This document shows positions 26,625-35,747 of a DNA stretch of 64,000 bases, one piece after another. Origin of the DNA: Acidobacteriota bacterium (GTDB lineage Bacteria; Acidobacteriota; Terriglobia; Bryobacterales; Bryobacteraceae); NCBI GenBank assembly GCA_018268715.1, contig JAFDVZ010000011.1, forward strand, positions 248,001-312,000. Reading direction: 5' to 3'. A program made the translations under genes and the position numbers. The notes below the pieces were generated by a model, which saw nothing but the letters and a program-made list of their open reading frames with translations, searched no databases and was not told where the DNA came from. The number at the start of each line of letters is the position of its first letter. The first letter of the stretch is position 1.

Positions 26625-28352
26625 ATGAGACAAACACTGCTTTCGATCGCCGCGCTCGCCGCAGCGTCCTGCTGCTGGGCGAGCCAGCCCAAGCCGATCA
26701 GCCTGACGCTATCCACCGAGCTGTTCGCGTTGACCAACAGCCGCCTGATGGTGACTAACAACACGGGCCGCGCACAGACGGTTCAGTTCAGCGCCGGATC
26801 GCTGTCGACGCTGGAGTTCAGCCCGCGCCGCGCGGTGTTGCCGCCGGGGCGTCAGCAGACCGTGGACCTGGGCCCGCTGCGGTTCATCGAAGGGGTCAAC
26901 GTCCTGCATATCGTGACCAATGTCGTCAGCCCGTCGGGCCGCGGAGGCCAGGGCCCGGCGCTGCTCGAGCCGGTGCGCATGACGCGCGGTTCGCTCGCCA
27001 AAATCTCCTATGAAGAAGCCTTCCTGAACAATCGGATCCGCATGGAAGGGGCTCCGGAGCCGGGCGAGTTCCCGCTCGGCGCGGGTTATGTGGACCGGGA
27101 TGGAGCGGCGGCGCTGGTGTATCCGGCGGGAAGCTTGAACGCCGAGCTCGCGCCGGGGCCGCTGGCGGTTTCGTCACCCGAGGAGTTGACCCGCATGGAG
27201 GCGCGCGCGCTGTCCGATGTCGGCGCGCCCACGGTGGGAACCCTGTATGGCCGCGCCGCGGTGGACGAGGCGGTGGCCGAAGCCACGCCGACCACGGGCG
27301 GCGGCGGTTCCGACGATAATCCTCCCGTCGTGCTGACGGGCCGGTTGTACGCCAAGCTGCCGAGCGGCGCGTGGGAGCCGGCGTGGGGCTGGACGGCGCG
27401 GGTGTATCAACTGAAGAGCGGCGTCTGGAAGTATCGCAACGCGGCGCAGGTGAACGGTTCCGGCGCCTGGGTGATGACGCTGACCGGCGTCGATGCGAGC
27501 GAGTCCGTGCAGATCCAGTTCCAGCCGTCGAACCGCTTCGTCCGGGTGCAGGATCCGTCGGGCGCGACCTACACATGGTCCAAGATGTGGAGCCTGGCCA
27601 ACGGCGGCGCCACCGGCAATCACGCCGTCGACCTGTCGCAGACCGGCAATCTTCCCGGCGTCCACGCGATCTTCCGCAGCGCGATGGACCTGTGGCAGCG
27701 CTTCGTGAGCGCCGGCATCAACCCGGTTCACGACAATCCGATCCGAATCAGCTATCCGAACTCGTACGCCACGGGCAAGTGCCGGATCAAGGACGAAGAG
27801 ACGGGCGTCACGTTCGGCTGGACGTGCACGATGGGGCTGGGCGACATCTGGATCCTGCCGCAGCACGCCGACTCCTTCGTGGTGCAGCATGAGATGGCGC
27901 ACAGCGTGAACCTGCTGTTCTGGGGCTCGTTCCCCGATGACGCGGGCGGCGCGCACTCCTCGACGGGTTGCTACACGGTGGGCCTGGCGTTGACCGAAGG
28001 GTTCGCGGACTTCATCCCGGCGTGGATCAAGTACAACCGGCAGAGCACGTCGGCCTACCTGGGCTACCTGGACACGGACCTGGAATCGGTGGGCGACGAA
28101 CCGTGCCAGGGAACCGGCAACGAGCTGCGGGTGGCGGCCAGCTTCTGGGACATGTACGACGTGAAGAGCGATTCGCGCAACGCCAACGCCATCGACACCT
28201 GGTATCTGTCGAACGAGGCCGGCGTGGTCTCACTGTACCTGAAGTACAAGCAGAGCAGCCTGTGGACCTACGCCTACGTGCTGCGGATGATCGCCCCGGC
28301 CTGGAGCGACGACATCGACAAGCTGCTGCGATTGAACTACCAGATCAATTAA
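26625..28352 (+). CDS. Secreted putative zinc metalloprotease (gluzincin-like), unassigned family
   Basis: 575 residues from the ATG at 26625, which starts a signal peptide (LLSIAALAAASCCWA). No family recognised over the full length. The N-terminal 200 residues look beta-rich. Residues about 230-350 resemble an Ig- or pre-albumin-like domain (VVLTGRLYAKLPSGAWEP; WGWTARVYQLKSGVW). The C-terminal third carries HEMAH (422-426) and, 31 residues on, Glu458 in LTEGFADF, which together fit an HExxH...E zinc site. FVVQ before it and the hydrophobic helix after it also fit. Paired Cys (CRI, CTM, GCYT, PCQG) suggest disulphides. It is divergent from receptor 1 and followed by a terminator-like hairpin. 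Confidence 0.65.
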   Translation: MRQTLLSIAALAAASCCWASQPKPISLTLSTELFALTNSRLMVTNNTGRAQTVQFSAGSLSTLEFSPRRAVLPPGRQQTVDLGPLRFIEGVNVLHIVTNVVSPSGRGGQGPALLEPVRMTRGSLAKISYEEAFLNNRIRMEGAPEPGEFPLGAGYVDRDGAAALVYPAGSLNAELAPGPLAVSSPEELTRMEARALSDVGAPTVGTLYGRAAVDEAVAEATPTTGGGGSDDNPPVVLTGRLYAKLPSGAWEPAWGWTARVYQLKSGVWKYRNAAQVNGSGAWVMTLTGVDASESVQIQFQPSNRFVRVQDPSGATYTWSKMWSLANGGATGNHAVDLSQTGNLPGVHAIFRSAMDLWQRFVSAGINPVHDNPIRISYPNSYATGKCRIKDEETGVTFGWTCTMGLGDIWILPQHADSFVVQHEMAHSVNLLFWGSFPDDAGGAHSSTGCYTVGLALTEGFADFIPAWIKYNRQSTSAYLGYLDTDLESVGDEPCQGTGNELRVAASFWDMYDVKSDSRNANAIDTWYLSNEAGVVSLYLKYKQSSLWTYAYVLRMIAPAWSDDIDKLLRLNYQIN

Positions 28353-28365
28353 CGACGCATCGAGG

Positions 28366-28384
28366 GGGGCGCTGACCGCGCCCC
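28366..28384 (+). terminator. Hairpin with U-rich tail after the metalloprotease gene
   Basis: Arms ggggcgc (28366-28372) and gcgcccc (28378-28384), loop tgacc, then tcatattcatttt. Imperfect outer pairing extends the stem. It separates the metalloprotease gene from the sigma-kinase-globin operon. Confidence 0.55.
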
Positions 28385-28462
28385 TCATATTCATTTTCCG
28401 ACGGGCCTTTGTGAACCTCCGACTCTTCTACGAATTCCTCGCGATTCATCCCACGCTTCCGC

Positions 28463-28468
28463 TACAAT
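28463..28468 (+). promoter_or_regulatory. Possible -10 element directly before the ECF sigma gene
   Basis: TACAAT ends 8 nt before the ATG at 28477, so a start 6-8 nt downstream would give a leaderless transcript. No good -35 is seen (the 17-nt spacing falls on CGCGAT) and no Shine-Dalgarno precedes the ATG. Confidence 0.35.
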
Positions 28469-28476
28469 ATCGCCTG

Positions 28477-29055
28477 ATGTCTTCATTCCCGGATCCCGTG
28501 GGAAGGGAGCGGGTGACGCAGCTGCTGGCGGATTGGCGAACCGGCAGCAAGGAAGCCCTGGATCTGCTCACTCCCCTGGTTTACGACGAATTGCGGCGGC
28601 TGGCTGCTCACTACTTACGCAATGAACGCAACGCCGCCACGCTTGCGCCGACGGCCCTGATTCACGAAGCGTATTTGCGGCTGGCAGCGCAGGAACTCCC
28701 CGATTTTGAAAGCCGCAGCCACTTCTTCGGAGTCGCGGCGCAACTGATGCGGCAGATTCTGGTGGATCATGCGCGACGCCACCGGGCGGCCAAGAGGGGC
28801 TCGGGCCTGGCGCCGGCCTCGCTGAACGAGGCGCTGTCGTTTGCGCCGGAGCGCAGCGCCGACATTGTGGCGCTGGACGACGCGCTGTCGGAGCTGGCGC
28901 GGCAGGACGCGCGGAAGGCTCGTGTGATCGAGCTGCGGTTTTTCGGCGGGTTGAGCGTCGAGGAATGCGGGCAGGTTCTGGGGATTTCGGTGGCCACCGT
29001 GGGACGGGAACAGCGCTTCGCGGAGGCGTGGCTGCACCGCCACATGACCGCATGA
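28477..29055 (+). CDS. ECF RNA polymerase sigma factor (TIGR02999 type)
   Basis: 192 residues from the ATG at 28477. Region 2: LVYDELRRLAAHYLRNER, TALIHEAYLRLA, RSHFFGVAAQLMRQILVDHARRH; region 4: VIELRFFGGLSVEECGQVLGISVATVGRE. This sigma subgroup is typical of Acidobacteria and Planctomycetes and is commonly encoded next to Ser/Thr kinases rather than anti-sigma factors. Here the kinase gene follows after 7 nt. In some other ECF groups (EcfP-PknT of Vibrio) kinase phosphorylation activates sigma; the same control is inferred here. Confidence 0.93.
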   Translation: MSSFPDPVGRERVTQLLADWRTGSKEALDLLTPLVYDELRRLAAHYLRNERNAATLAPTALIHEAYLRLAAQELPDFESRSHFFGVAAQLMRQILVDHARRHRAAKRGSGLAPASLNEALSFAPERSADIVALDDALSELARQDARKARVIELRFFGGLSVEECGQVLGISVATVGREQRFAEAWLHRHMTA

Positions 29056-29062
29056 GCCGGCC

Positions 29063-31801
29063 ATGACGCCCGAACGCTGGAGGCGCATCGAAGAGCTGTT
29101 TCATCAGGCCTCGGAGATGGCGGCGGAGTCGCGCGCGGCGTGGCTCGACGGCGCCTGCGAGGGCGATAAGGACCTGGAGCGGCAGGTGCTCGAGCTGCTG
29201 GCGAGCGACGATGAAGCGGGCGGCGGCTTCGTCGAGGGGCATGTGGGAGCGGCGCTCAAGGAGTTCGACGCGGCGCCGGCGCCAGCGCCAGAACGTCGCG
29301 CGGGGCCGTACCGGCTGGTGCGGGAGATCGGGCGCGGCGGGATGGGGACGGTGTTTCTCGGCGAACGGGCCGATGAACAGTATCACGCGCAGGTGGCGGT
29401 GAAGCTGCTGCGGACGGGCTTCGACACCGACTTCTTCCTGGCCCGATTCCGGCGCGAACGGCAGACGCTCGCCCAACTGCAACACCCCAACATCGCGCGG
29501 CTGCTGGACAGCGGCACTTCAGACGACGGGATGCCCTACATCGTGATGGAGTACATCGAAGGGCAGAGCATCACCGACTACTGCGCGCGCGAGAGGCTGA
29601 ACATCGAGCAGCGGTTGAGCCTGTTCCTGCCGGTGTGCGCGGCCGTGGCGCATGCGCATCAGCGCTTCGTGGTGCATCGGGACATCAAGCCGAGCAACAT
29701 CCTGGTGGATACGGCGGGGACGCCCAAGCTGCTCGATTTCGGCATCTGCAAGATCCTGGCGACGGAGGCGGCGCCGGACCTCACCATGACCACCGGCGCC
29801 ACCATGCTGACGCCGGATTATGCGAGCCCGGAACAGATACTCGGCGATCCGATCACGGTGGCGAGCGACACCTACTCGCTGGGCGCGGTGCTGTACGAAC
29901 TGCTGAGCGGCTGCCGTCCGCATCGCATCGAGAAGATGACGCCGCAGGCTATCGAGCGGGCCATCTGCGGGGAGGACCCGCCGCGGCCGAGCGCGGTGGC
30001 GCTGCGCCGCGAGGATAGCCGGCGGCTGGCGGGCGACCTCGACACCATCGTGCTGAAGGCGATGCAGAAGGACGCCGCGCGGCGGTACGCATCGGTGGAG
30101 GAGTTCGTCGCCGATATCCGCAACTTCCTGGAGCATCGGCCCATCCTGGCGCGGCCGGACACCATCGGCTATCGCGCGGCGAAGTTCGCCCGGCGCAACC
30201 GGGGAGCCGTGGCCGCGGCCGTCGCGCTGACCTTTACGCTGTCGGCCGGATTGCTGGCCACCACGCGCGAGGCTCGCCGCAACGAACGCAACTTCGCCAT
30301 CGCGCGGAGCCTGGCCAGTTCGTTCGTCTTCGAGGTGCACGATTCGATCGGCGTGGTGAGTCCCACCAAGGTTCGCGAGAATATCGTCCGCATCGGGTTG
30401 AAGTATCTCGACACGCTGTCGGCCGGGGCGTCGGGCGACGCGGGACTGCAATTGGAGCTGGCCGAGGCGTATCGACGGATCGGCGAAGTGCAGGGCAACG
30501 TGATGGCGGCGAACCTGGGCAACACGGCCGGGGCCATGGCGAGTTATCGCAAGGCGCTCGCGCTGGTGGAGCCGCTGCCTGCTTCGCGCGCGTCGCTGCT
30601 CAGTGAGGCGCGGCTGTACCGCAAGATCGCCGATATCGAGATCTATACGAAGAGGCCGATGGACGCGCTGGCGGTGTTGGAGCGCGGGGTGGCGGCGGGC
30701 GATCGGCTGTTGCGCATCGATCCGCAATCGGCGGAGTCGCGGTCGGCGGTGGCGGGACTGCACCTGACGGCGGGACGCGTCAAGCGCATGATGGAGGACC
30801 GGCAGGGCACCATCGACACAGCCCGGCGCGCACAGCAGGTGCTGATGGCGGGCGGCGGGACTCCCACGGATCCCGAGGTTCGCGCGCTGGTGGCGGAGAG
30901 CTTCGCGGCGATGGGCACCGGGCAGATGATGCTCGGGCAGCCCAAGGAGGCGCTCGACAATTTCCGCAAGGCGGCGACGGCGTGGGACGGCTTGTGCGGG
31001 CAGGCGCCGGCGAATGTCGAGTTCCAGCGCCAGAGGATGCTCGCGTATTCGCACGTCGGCGATGTGCTGGGCAACCCGAGCTATTCGGGGTTGAACGATC
31101 GCGCCGGGGCGCGGGACGCCTACCGCGTGATGATGGATACGGCGCTCAGCCTGCATCGGGCCGATCCGCATGACCATCGGTCCGCGGTGGACTACGGGAT
31201 CGCCACCATGCGCGTGGCCGATACGGAGGACGAGGCGGGGAGGAAGGCGAAACTGTTCAGCGAAGCGTCGCGGGCCTTGACCGAGGTGGTGCGCGGCGAT
31301 CCGCGTAATCGCCTGGCGAGGCTCAACCTGGCGTCGGTGGAGAGGCGGCTGGGGGACGTCATCGTGGGATCGGATCCCGCGGGGGCCCGGGCCGCGTATC
31401 AGCGTGGCGTGCGGGTGGTGGAGGCGATGGAATGGTCCGAGCCCGCCGCCGAACGGGTGGGCGTCGAGTTGTACCGTTCCGCCGCGCTACTCGCGCTGCG
31501 GCAGGGTCTCGGGGAGGAGGCGCGGGATTACTCCGATCGGGCGTTGCGCGTCGCCGAACGGATTGTGGCCTCGCCGAGTTCGCCGCTGCTGCGATTCGTG
31601 TCGGTACCCAAGGCGTATCAGCTTCGCGGGGAAGCGATGGAGAAGTTGGGGGACGCCGCGTCGGCGCGCCAGTGGTACGAACGCGCGGTCGTAGCGTGGG
31701 GCAGGGCCAGCGCCATGCCCGGATTCACCGATCGGTATCGGGATGAGAAGAAGATGGCCGAGCGGGCCTTGGAACGGCTCGGCGGGAGGGCCGCTCGATG
31801 A
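29063..31801 (+). CDS. Transmembrane Ser/Thr protein kinase with TPR-like C-terminal region
   Basis: 912 residues. N-terminal helical segment 1-60, then a complete PknB-like kinase domain about 83-360: P-loop GRGGMGTV (90-97), Lys114 in VAVKLL, HRDIKPSN (205-212), DFG (225-227), YASPEQ. One TM helix at about 381-400, then a long extracytoplasmic helical TPR-like region to the C-terminus, which would be the sensor. All catalytic residues are intact. The activation segment TMTTGATML offers Thr phosphosites. It lies between the sigma gene (7 nt upstream) and a globin gene (4-nt overlap), indicating one transcript. Confidence 0.94.
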   Translation: MTPERWRRIEELFHQASEMAAESRAAWLDGACEGDKDLERQVLELLASDDEAGGGFVEGHVGAALKEFDAAPAPAPERRAGPYRLVREIGRGGMGTVFLGERADEQYHAQVAVKLLRTGFDTDFFLARFRRERQTLAQLQHPNIARLLDSGTSDDGMPYIVMEYIEGQSITDYCARERLNIEQRLSLFLPVCAAVAHAHQRFVVHRDIKPSNILVDTAGTPKLLDFGICKILATEAAPDLTMTTGATMLTPDYASPEQILGDPITVASDTYSLGAVLYELLSGCRPHRIEKMTPQAIERAICGEDPPRPSAVALRREDSRRLAGDLDTIVLKAMQKDAARRYASVEEFVADIRNFLEHRPILARPDTIGYRAAKFARRNRGAVAAAVALTFTLSAGLLATTREARRNERNFAIARSLASSFVFEVHDSIGVVSPTKVRENIVRIGLKYLDTLSAGASGDAGLQLELAEAYRRIGEVQGNVMAANLGNTAGAMASYRKALALVEPLPASRASLLSEARLYRKIADIEIYTKRPMDALAVLERGVAAGDRLLRIDPQSAESRSAVAGLHLTAGRVKRMMEDRQGTIDTARRAQQVLMAGGGTPTDPEVRALVAESFAAMGTGQMMLGQPKEALDNFRKAATAWDGLCGQAPANVEFQRQRMLAYSHVGDVLGNPSYSGLNDRAGARDAYRVMMDTALSLHRADPHDHRSAVDYGIATMRVADTEDEAGRKAKLFSEASRALTEVVRGDPRNRLARLNLASVERRLGDVIVGSDPAGARAAYQRGVRVVEAMEWSEPAAERVGVELYRSAALLALRQGLGEEARDYSDRALRVAERIVASPSSPLLRFVSVPKAYQLRGEAMEKLGDAASARQWYERAVVAWGRASAMPGFTDRYRDEKKMAERALERLGGRAAR

Positions 31802-32238
31802 CGGGAATCGAGAAGCAGATGGTGCGGGATAGTTACGAAGTCATCCGCACGTATCAGGAAGCGGTTTTCGTTCTGTTCTATGGCCGCATGTTCCAACTGG
31901 ATCCGTCGATCCGGTCGTTATTCCATGTCGACATCCGGGTGCAGGCTAAGAAACTGGCGCAGACGCTGGATGTGCTGGTGGCGAGCCTGGACGGACTGGA
32001 CGCGCTGCGACCGCGGCTGCGCGAGTTGGGCCGCACGCACCACACCTATGGCGTCGAGCCGCATCACTACCAGACGCTGACGGAGGCGCTGCTGTGGGCG
32101 TTCGGACAGGCGCTGTCGGGAGGGTTTCCGCGGGAGGTGCGAGCGGCCTGGAAGCAGGTGCTAGACCTGGTGAACGGGGAGATGATCGCGGCGCAGGCCG
32201 AGGCGGCCGCCGCCAGAAGGCAGGCGGAGTTGAAGTAA
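31798..32238 (+). CDS. Single-domain bacterial globin
   Basis: 146 residues. It aligns by eye with the globin domain of flavohaemoglobin: FYGRMF with Tyr28 at the B10 position, DPSIRSLF, Gln49 near E7, the probable proximal (F8) His81 in GRTHHTYGVEPHHY, and ALLWAFGQAL ... AWKQVLDLV. There is no FAD/NAD reductase domain, so it is of the Vitreoscilla-haemoglobin size class. Tyr-B10 and Gln-E7 are the pair that stabilises bound O2 or supports NO dioxygenation in flavohaemoglobin. The start overlaps the kinase stop (ATGA), so translation is coupled. A role as sensor or gas-handling partner of the kinase is inference. Confidence 0.85.
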   Translation: MTGIEKQMVRDSYEVIRTYQEAVFVLFYGRMFQLDPSIRSLFHVDIRVQAKKLAQTLDVLVASLDGLDALRPRLRELGRTHHTYGVEPHHYQTLTEALLWAFGQALSGGFPREVRAAWKQVLDLVNGEMIAAQAEAAAARRQAELK

Positions 32239-32253
32239 GCAGGCCCCAAATGC

Positions 32254-32290
32254 GAAGAGGCCGGGTGAGTTCACCCGGCCTCTTCATTTT
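32254..32290 (+). terminator. Strong 15-bp terminator hairpin, end of sigma-kinase-globin operon
   Basis: gaagaggccgggtga (32254-32268) and tcacccggcctcttc (32271-32285) are perfect inverted copies, followed by atttt. It lies between convergent genes and could also act on the receptor gene from the other side. Confidence 0.85.
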
Positions 32291-32307
32291 CGCTCAACCG
32301 CGCCCGA

Positions 32308-35300
32308 CTACCAGAGGAAACGCAGACCCAATTGCAGCCTGCGGGAGTTGGTGCCGTCCGGGAAGCCCTGGGCGGCGGTTCCCGTTCCGAGAGCGGTCTG
32401 ATAAGTCAGCGTGGGGACGCCGCTCACCAGCGAGTAGGTGTAGGCGCGCGTGTTCACCGACGTGAAGTAGGTGTGGTTGAACACGTTGAACGCGTCGAAG
32501 GTGAACATCGCCTTGTAGCGTTCGTGAATCGTCACGCCCTTGTTCAGGCGGACGTCGAAGCGGGTGATCGGGGCGATCGGCACGCTGGCCAACGGCAGGA
32601 ACGGAGCGCGGGTGTTGCCGCCGTAACCGTTGAGCGTGCTGCCGCTCTGCGCGACGGTGTAGCCCGTCGGGACGTAAGCGGACGAGAGCGAGACCACCGG
32701 AGTGGAGGCTGGCGAGGACTGGAGCGTTCCCAGAATCGCGAGCCCCCAGCCGTTCGCCAGGTGCTTCAGCATGCCGGTGGACTTGGTCACGGTGGGGGTC
32801 CACATGGCGTTCAGCACCAGACGATGCCGGACGTCGAGACTGGAGGATCCCTTTTCAGCGCGGTAGTCGCCAGGGACATAGCTCTGCGGGCCGCCGCTGG
32901 CGAAGATGTTCGGAGTGCCGGCGCCGCCCTGGCCCAGGTCGATGGCGTGGGCCCACGTGTAGGACGCGCTGCCCGTGATGCCGTAAGCGTACCGCTTGTT
33001 CAACTGCGCCGTCAGGCCGTTGTACCAGCTATTCAGACCGGAGTCGACCACGTTCAGCCGATTGTAGCGGGTGTCGACGCGATTCTGACGAACGTAGACG
33101 GGCGTCGAATAGGTGAAGGTCGAGTTCGGATCGCCAGGCTTTCCGATCACGTTGTAGGTGACCGTCGGTCCGGGCGCGCCGATGTTGATGTCGTTGACCG
33201 AGGTCAAGTGCAGACCGCGGCTCCAGATGCCGGACACGGTCAGCGCCATGGAGTTGGTCAGTTGGCGCTCCACGGCGATGTCGGCCTGCTGAGTGTACGG
33301 CGAGCGGAAGTCCTTCGACGCCATGTTCAGGCTGACCGAGCCCGCCGGGGGATTGTAGGAAGTGCTGTTGGTGGGCAGCACGAAGGGGAACACCGGACCG
33401 GCGGCCTTGTCGGCGGCGGCGCTGCCATTCAACGAGATCGATTTCTGGTAGACGCCGTTGCCGAGCATCAGAGTGTTGATCAGACCGCCCGGATAGCGTC
33501 CATAGAAGATGCCGTAGCCGGCGCGAACCACCGTCTTGCTCTGGCTATCCAACGCATAGGCGAATCCGATACGCGGGGCGATGTCGCCGCCGAAGGTGGG
33601 GATTCGTCCCGTCGCGGCATAGTCGGGATTCGTGACGGTGGGTTGCGGCAGACTCGAGTAGTCGTAGCGCAGGCCAAGGTTCACCGTGAGACGGGGGGTG
33701 AGTTTGTACTGGTCCTGCACGAAGAACGCGTAGTCCGGAATGGTGAACTGCACCACCGGGTTGCCGATGGTCTGGCTGAAGGACGACCAGTTCTTCGATC
33801 CGCCGTTGCTGCTGAAATCGGCGGCCAGCGCGCTCCAACTCGGGAAGGTGTAGGTGCCGGTGCGGTTGAACAACAGGTCCGTCAGATCGTTGGTGAACAT
33901 CATGTCCACGCCGAACTTCAGGGTGTGCTTGCCGCGAGTCCAGGTCAACGTGTCGGCGTAGCTGTAACGATTCTCGAGCGGGTTCTTACGGGGGTAATCG
34001 ACGGCGGTGCCAAGGTTGCTCTGGCCGGTGATGCTGATGCCCAGGAAACCGATGCCCGGGATCGCCAGCGCATCGTTGGGATAGTCGAACTGCTTGTCGT
34101 TGAACCAGCCGAAGCGGAACTCATTCACCATCGCGGGGGTCGGAATCGAGGTCCACGCAATGCGGCCGTATTTGGCGCGCACGGAGGAGTTCACGTTGTT
34201 GCCGACGCCGTTGCCGTTGTTCAGCACGGCCTGGGTCTGCAAACCGTTGGGGGACACCCAGCGCAGCAGGTTCAGGCTGACGGAGAAGGAGTTTCGATCC
34301 GTCGGGCGCCAGTCGAGCTTGCCGAATCCGAGGTTCTGGTTGGCGGTGCGGGGCACGGTCTGGAACTGGCGATTCAGGAAGGCGCGCGCGGTGTCGCACT
34401 GCGCCTGGGTGGCGGGAGCGCCGCAGGTTCCGATGAACGTGCCGCTCGAATTGAACAGCGGGTTGCCGGACGCGGTGATGGAAGCGATCAGCGGGAAGTC
34501 GCGCCACAGGCCTTCATAGTTCGCGAAATAAAACAGCTTGTCCTTGATGATCTTTCCGCCAGCGGACAGGCCGAACTGGTTGCGCTTTTCGGCCGGATTG
34601 TAGCGCTTTCCGGTGGATGGGTCCACAGAGGCGAAAATGTCGGTGGCGTTGAAATCCTGGTTGCGGAAGAACCAATAGCTGGTTCCGTGGAAGTCGTTGC
34701 TGCCGCTACGCGTCACCGTGTTCACCACACCGCCCATGGCGTGGCCGAACTCGGCGGAGTAGTTGTTGGAGACGACCTGGAATTCCTGCACGGCGTCCTG
34801 TCCGATCTGGGACTGGATGCGGGTGCGGCCCGCGTTCTCGTTGTAATACTGCTCGGTGGTGTCGTTGCCGTCCGTGAGGAAGGCGTTTCCGCCCGCCACT
34901 CCGCGGAATGAGATCAGCCCGAAGGTGCCGTCGGCCACCACGGCCGGCGCGAGCAACACGAACGAGTCGACGCGGCGCCCATTGATGGGTAGATCCTGGA
35001 TCTGCGCCGTTCCGACCACCTGCGAGACGTCGGTCTTCGTGGCGTCGACAATCGGCGCCACCGCTTCGACCTGGACCTGCGTGGACGTCCCGGCCACCGC
35101 GAGTTCGACCTCGAGCGCGATGTTCTGTCCGACCGTCACCTGCACTTCTTTCAGTTCATATGTGGAAAAACCCGAGGCGGTGACCGTCACCGAGTAGCCC
35201 GTGGCCGGCACCAGCGAAGGTGCGGCGAACACGCCGGCATCCGTGGTGTTCAGCGTTCGGCGGATGCCTTTCGAGTCATTAGCGACGACAACCTGAGCGT

Positions 35301-35430
35301 TTGGAACAGCCGCGCCTGAAGCATCGCGCACCGTTCCTGAAATGGCCCCGAGTCCGGCAACGGACTGGCCAAACGCTGTCGCGCCCAAAGTAAGGACGAG
35401 AACTAAACCGATTAATATCCGGTTTCGCAT
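32308..35430 (-). CDS. Oar-like TonB-dependent receptor with carboxypeptidase-regulatory N-terminus (2)
   Basis: 1040 residues from the ATG at 35430, which starts the signal peptide (ILIGLVLVLTLGATAFGQ). Regulatory-like domain about 30-110 (AISGTVRDASGAAVPNAQV; PATGYSVTVTASGF); plug about 125-250 (IQDLPINGRRVDSFVLLAP; FLTDGNDTTEQ; FQVVSNNYSAEFGHAMGGVVN); barrel to a C-terminal aromatic (LGLRFLW). Same architecture as receptor 1 but clearly divergent. It converges on the sigma-kinase-globin operon. The upstream 317-nt region contains its promoter. Confidence 0.93.
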   Translation of the reverse strand: MRNRILIGLVLVLTLGATAFGQSVAGLGAISGTVRDASGAAVPNAQVVVANDSKGIRRTLNTTDAGVFAAPSLVPATGYSVTVTASGFSTYELKEVQVTVGQNIALEVELAVAGTSTQVQVEAVAPIVDATKTDVSQVVGTAQIQDLPINGRRVDSFVLLAPAVVADGTFGLISFRGVAGGNAFLTDGNDTTEQYYNENAGRTRIQSQIGQDAVQEFQVVSNNYSAEFGHAMGGVVNTVTRSGSNDFHGTSYWFFRNQDFNATDIFASVDPSTGKRYNPAEKRNQFGLSAGGKIIKDKLFYFANYEGLWRDFPLIASITASGNPLFNSSGTFIGTCGAPATQAQCDTARAFLNRQFQTVPRTANQNLGFGKLDWRPTDRNSFSVSLNLLRWVSPNGLQTQAVLNNGNGVGNNVNSSVRAKYGRIAWTSIPTPAMVNEFRFGWFNDKQFDYPNDALAIPGIGFLGISITGQSNLGTAVDYPRKNPLENRYSYADTLTWTRGKHTLKFGVDMMFTNDLTDLLFNRTGTYTFPSWSALAADFSSNGGSKNWSSFSQTIGNPVVQFTIPDYAFFVQDQYKLTPRLTVNLGLRYDYSSLPQPTVTNPDYAATGRIPTFGGDIAPRIGFAYALDSQSKTVVRAGYGIFYGRYPGGLINTLMLGNGVYQKSISLNGSAAADKAAGPVFPFVLPTNSTSYNPPAGSVSLNMASKDFRSPYTQQADIAVERQLTNSMALTVSGIWSRGLHLTSVNDINIGAPGPTVTYNVIGKPGDPNSTFTYSTPVYVRQNRVDTRYNRLNVVDSGLNSWYNGLTAQLNKRYAYGITGSASYTWAHAIDLGQGGAGTPNIFASGGPQSYVPGDYRAEKGSSSLDVRHRLVLNAMWTPTVTKSTGMLKHLANGWGLAILGTLQSSPASTPVVSLSSAYVPTGYTVAQSGSTLNGYGGNTRAPFLPLASVPIAPITRFDVRLNKGVTIHERYKAMFTFDAFNVFNHTYFTSVNTRAYTYSLVSGVPTLTYQTALGTGTAAQGFPDGTNSRRLQLGLRFLW

Positions 35431-35747
35431 AGCCTGAAGTAACTCCCTGTACTGTTCATGAATGTTTCGACCCGCCCGATCCGCCGTTTTCGGACCCGGC
35501 ATCGCGGAACGCCACAGCAACGGCGAACAGCCCGCGACGCGCGGCCGGATGAGCCACGATATCACGCACACGTTTCATTTCCGTTGCTTCACGCTTCCAA
35601 ACTTGTTGCACACTGCTGCTACACGGCGGGGGAGGTAGCTCGCGTCCCTAAAAGACCCAAGGAACACGATGTGGAAACAGATTACTGATTGATACCAATA
35701 TTGTATCCCGTCGGGAACGTCGACCGCTGGGCGGGAGCACAGAACCA
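35431..35747. other. 317-nt region upstream of receptor 2 with a near-palindrome
   Basis: No coding sequence recognised. gataccaatattgtatc (35691-35707) is close to a 17-bp palindrome, resembling operator half-sites of GntR/LacI-type sugar regulators. It lies about 260 nt before the receptor start and 41 nt after the glycosidase stop. No clear -35/-10 pair was found. Confidence 0.35.

Noticed and set aside
32332-34911. 859-codon open frame antisense to receptor 2
   Set aside because: Shadow of the receptor; no recognisable motif. The same holds for 23475-25253 and 37612-39279.
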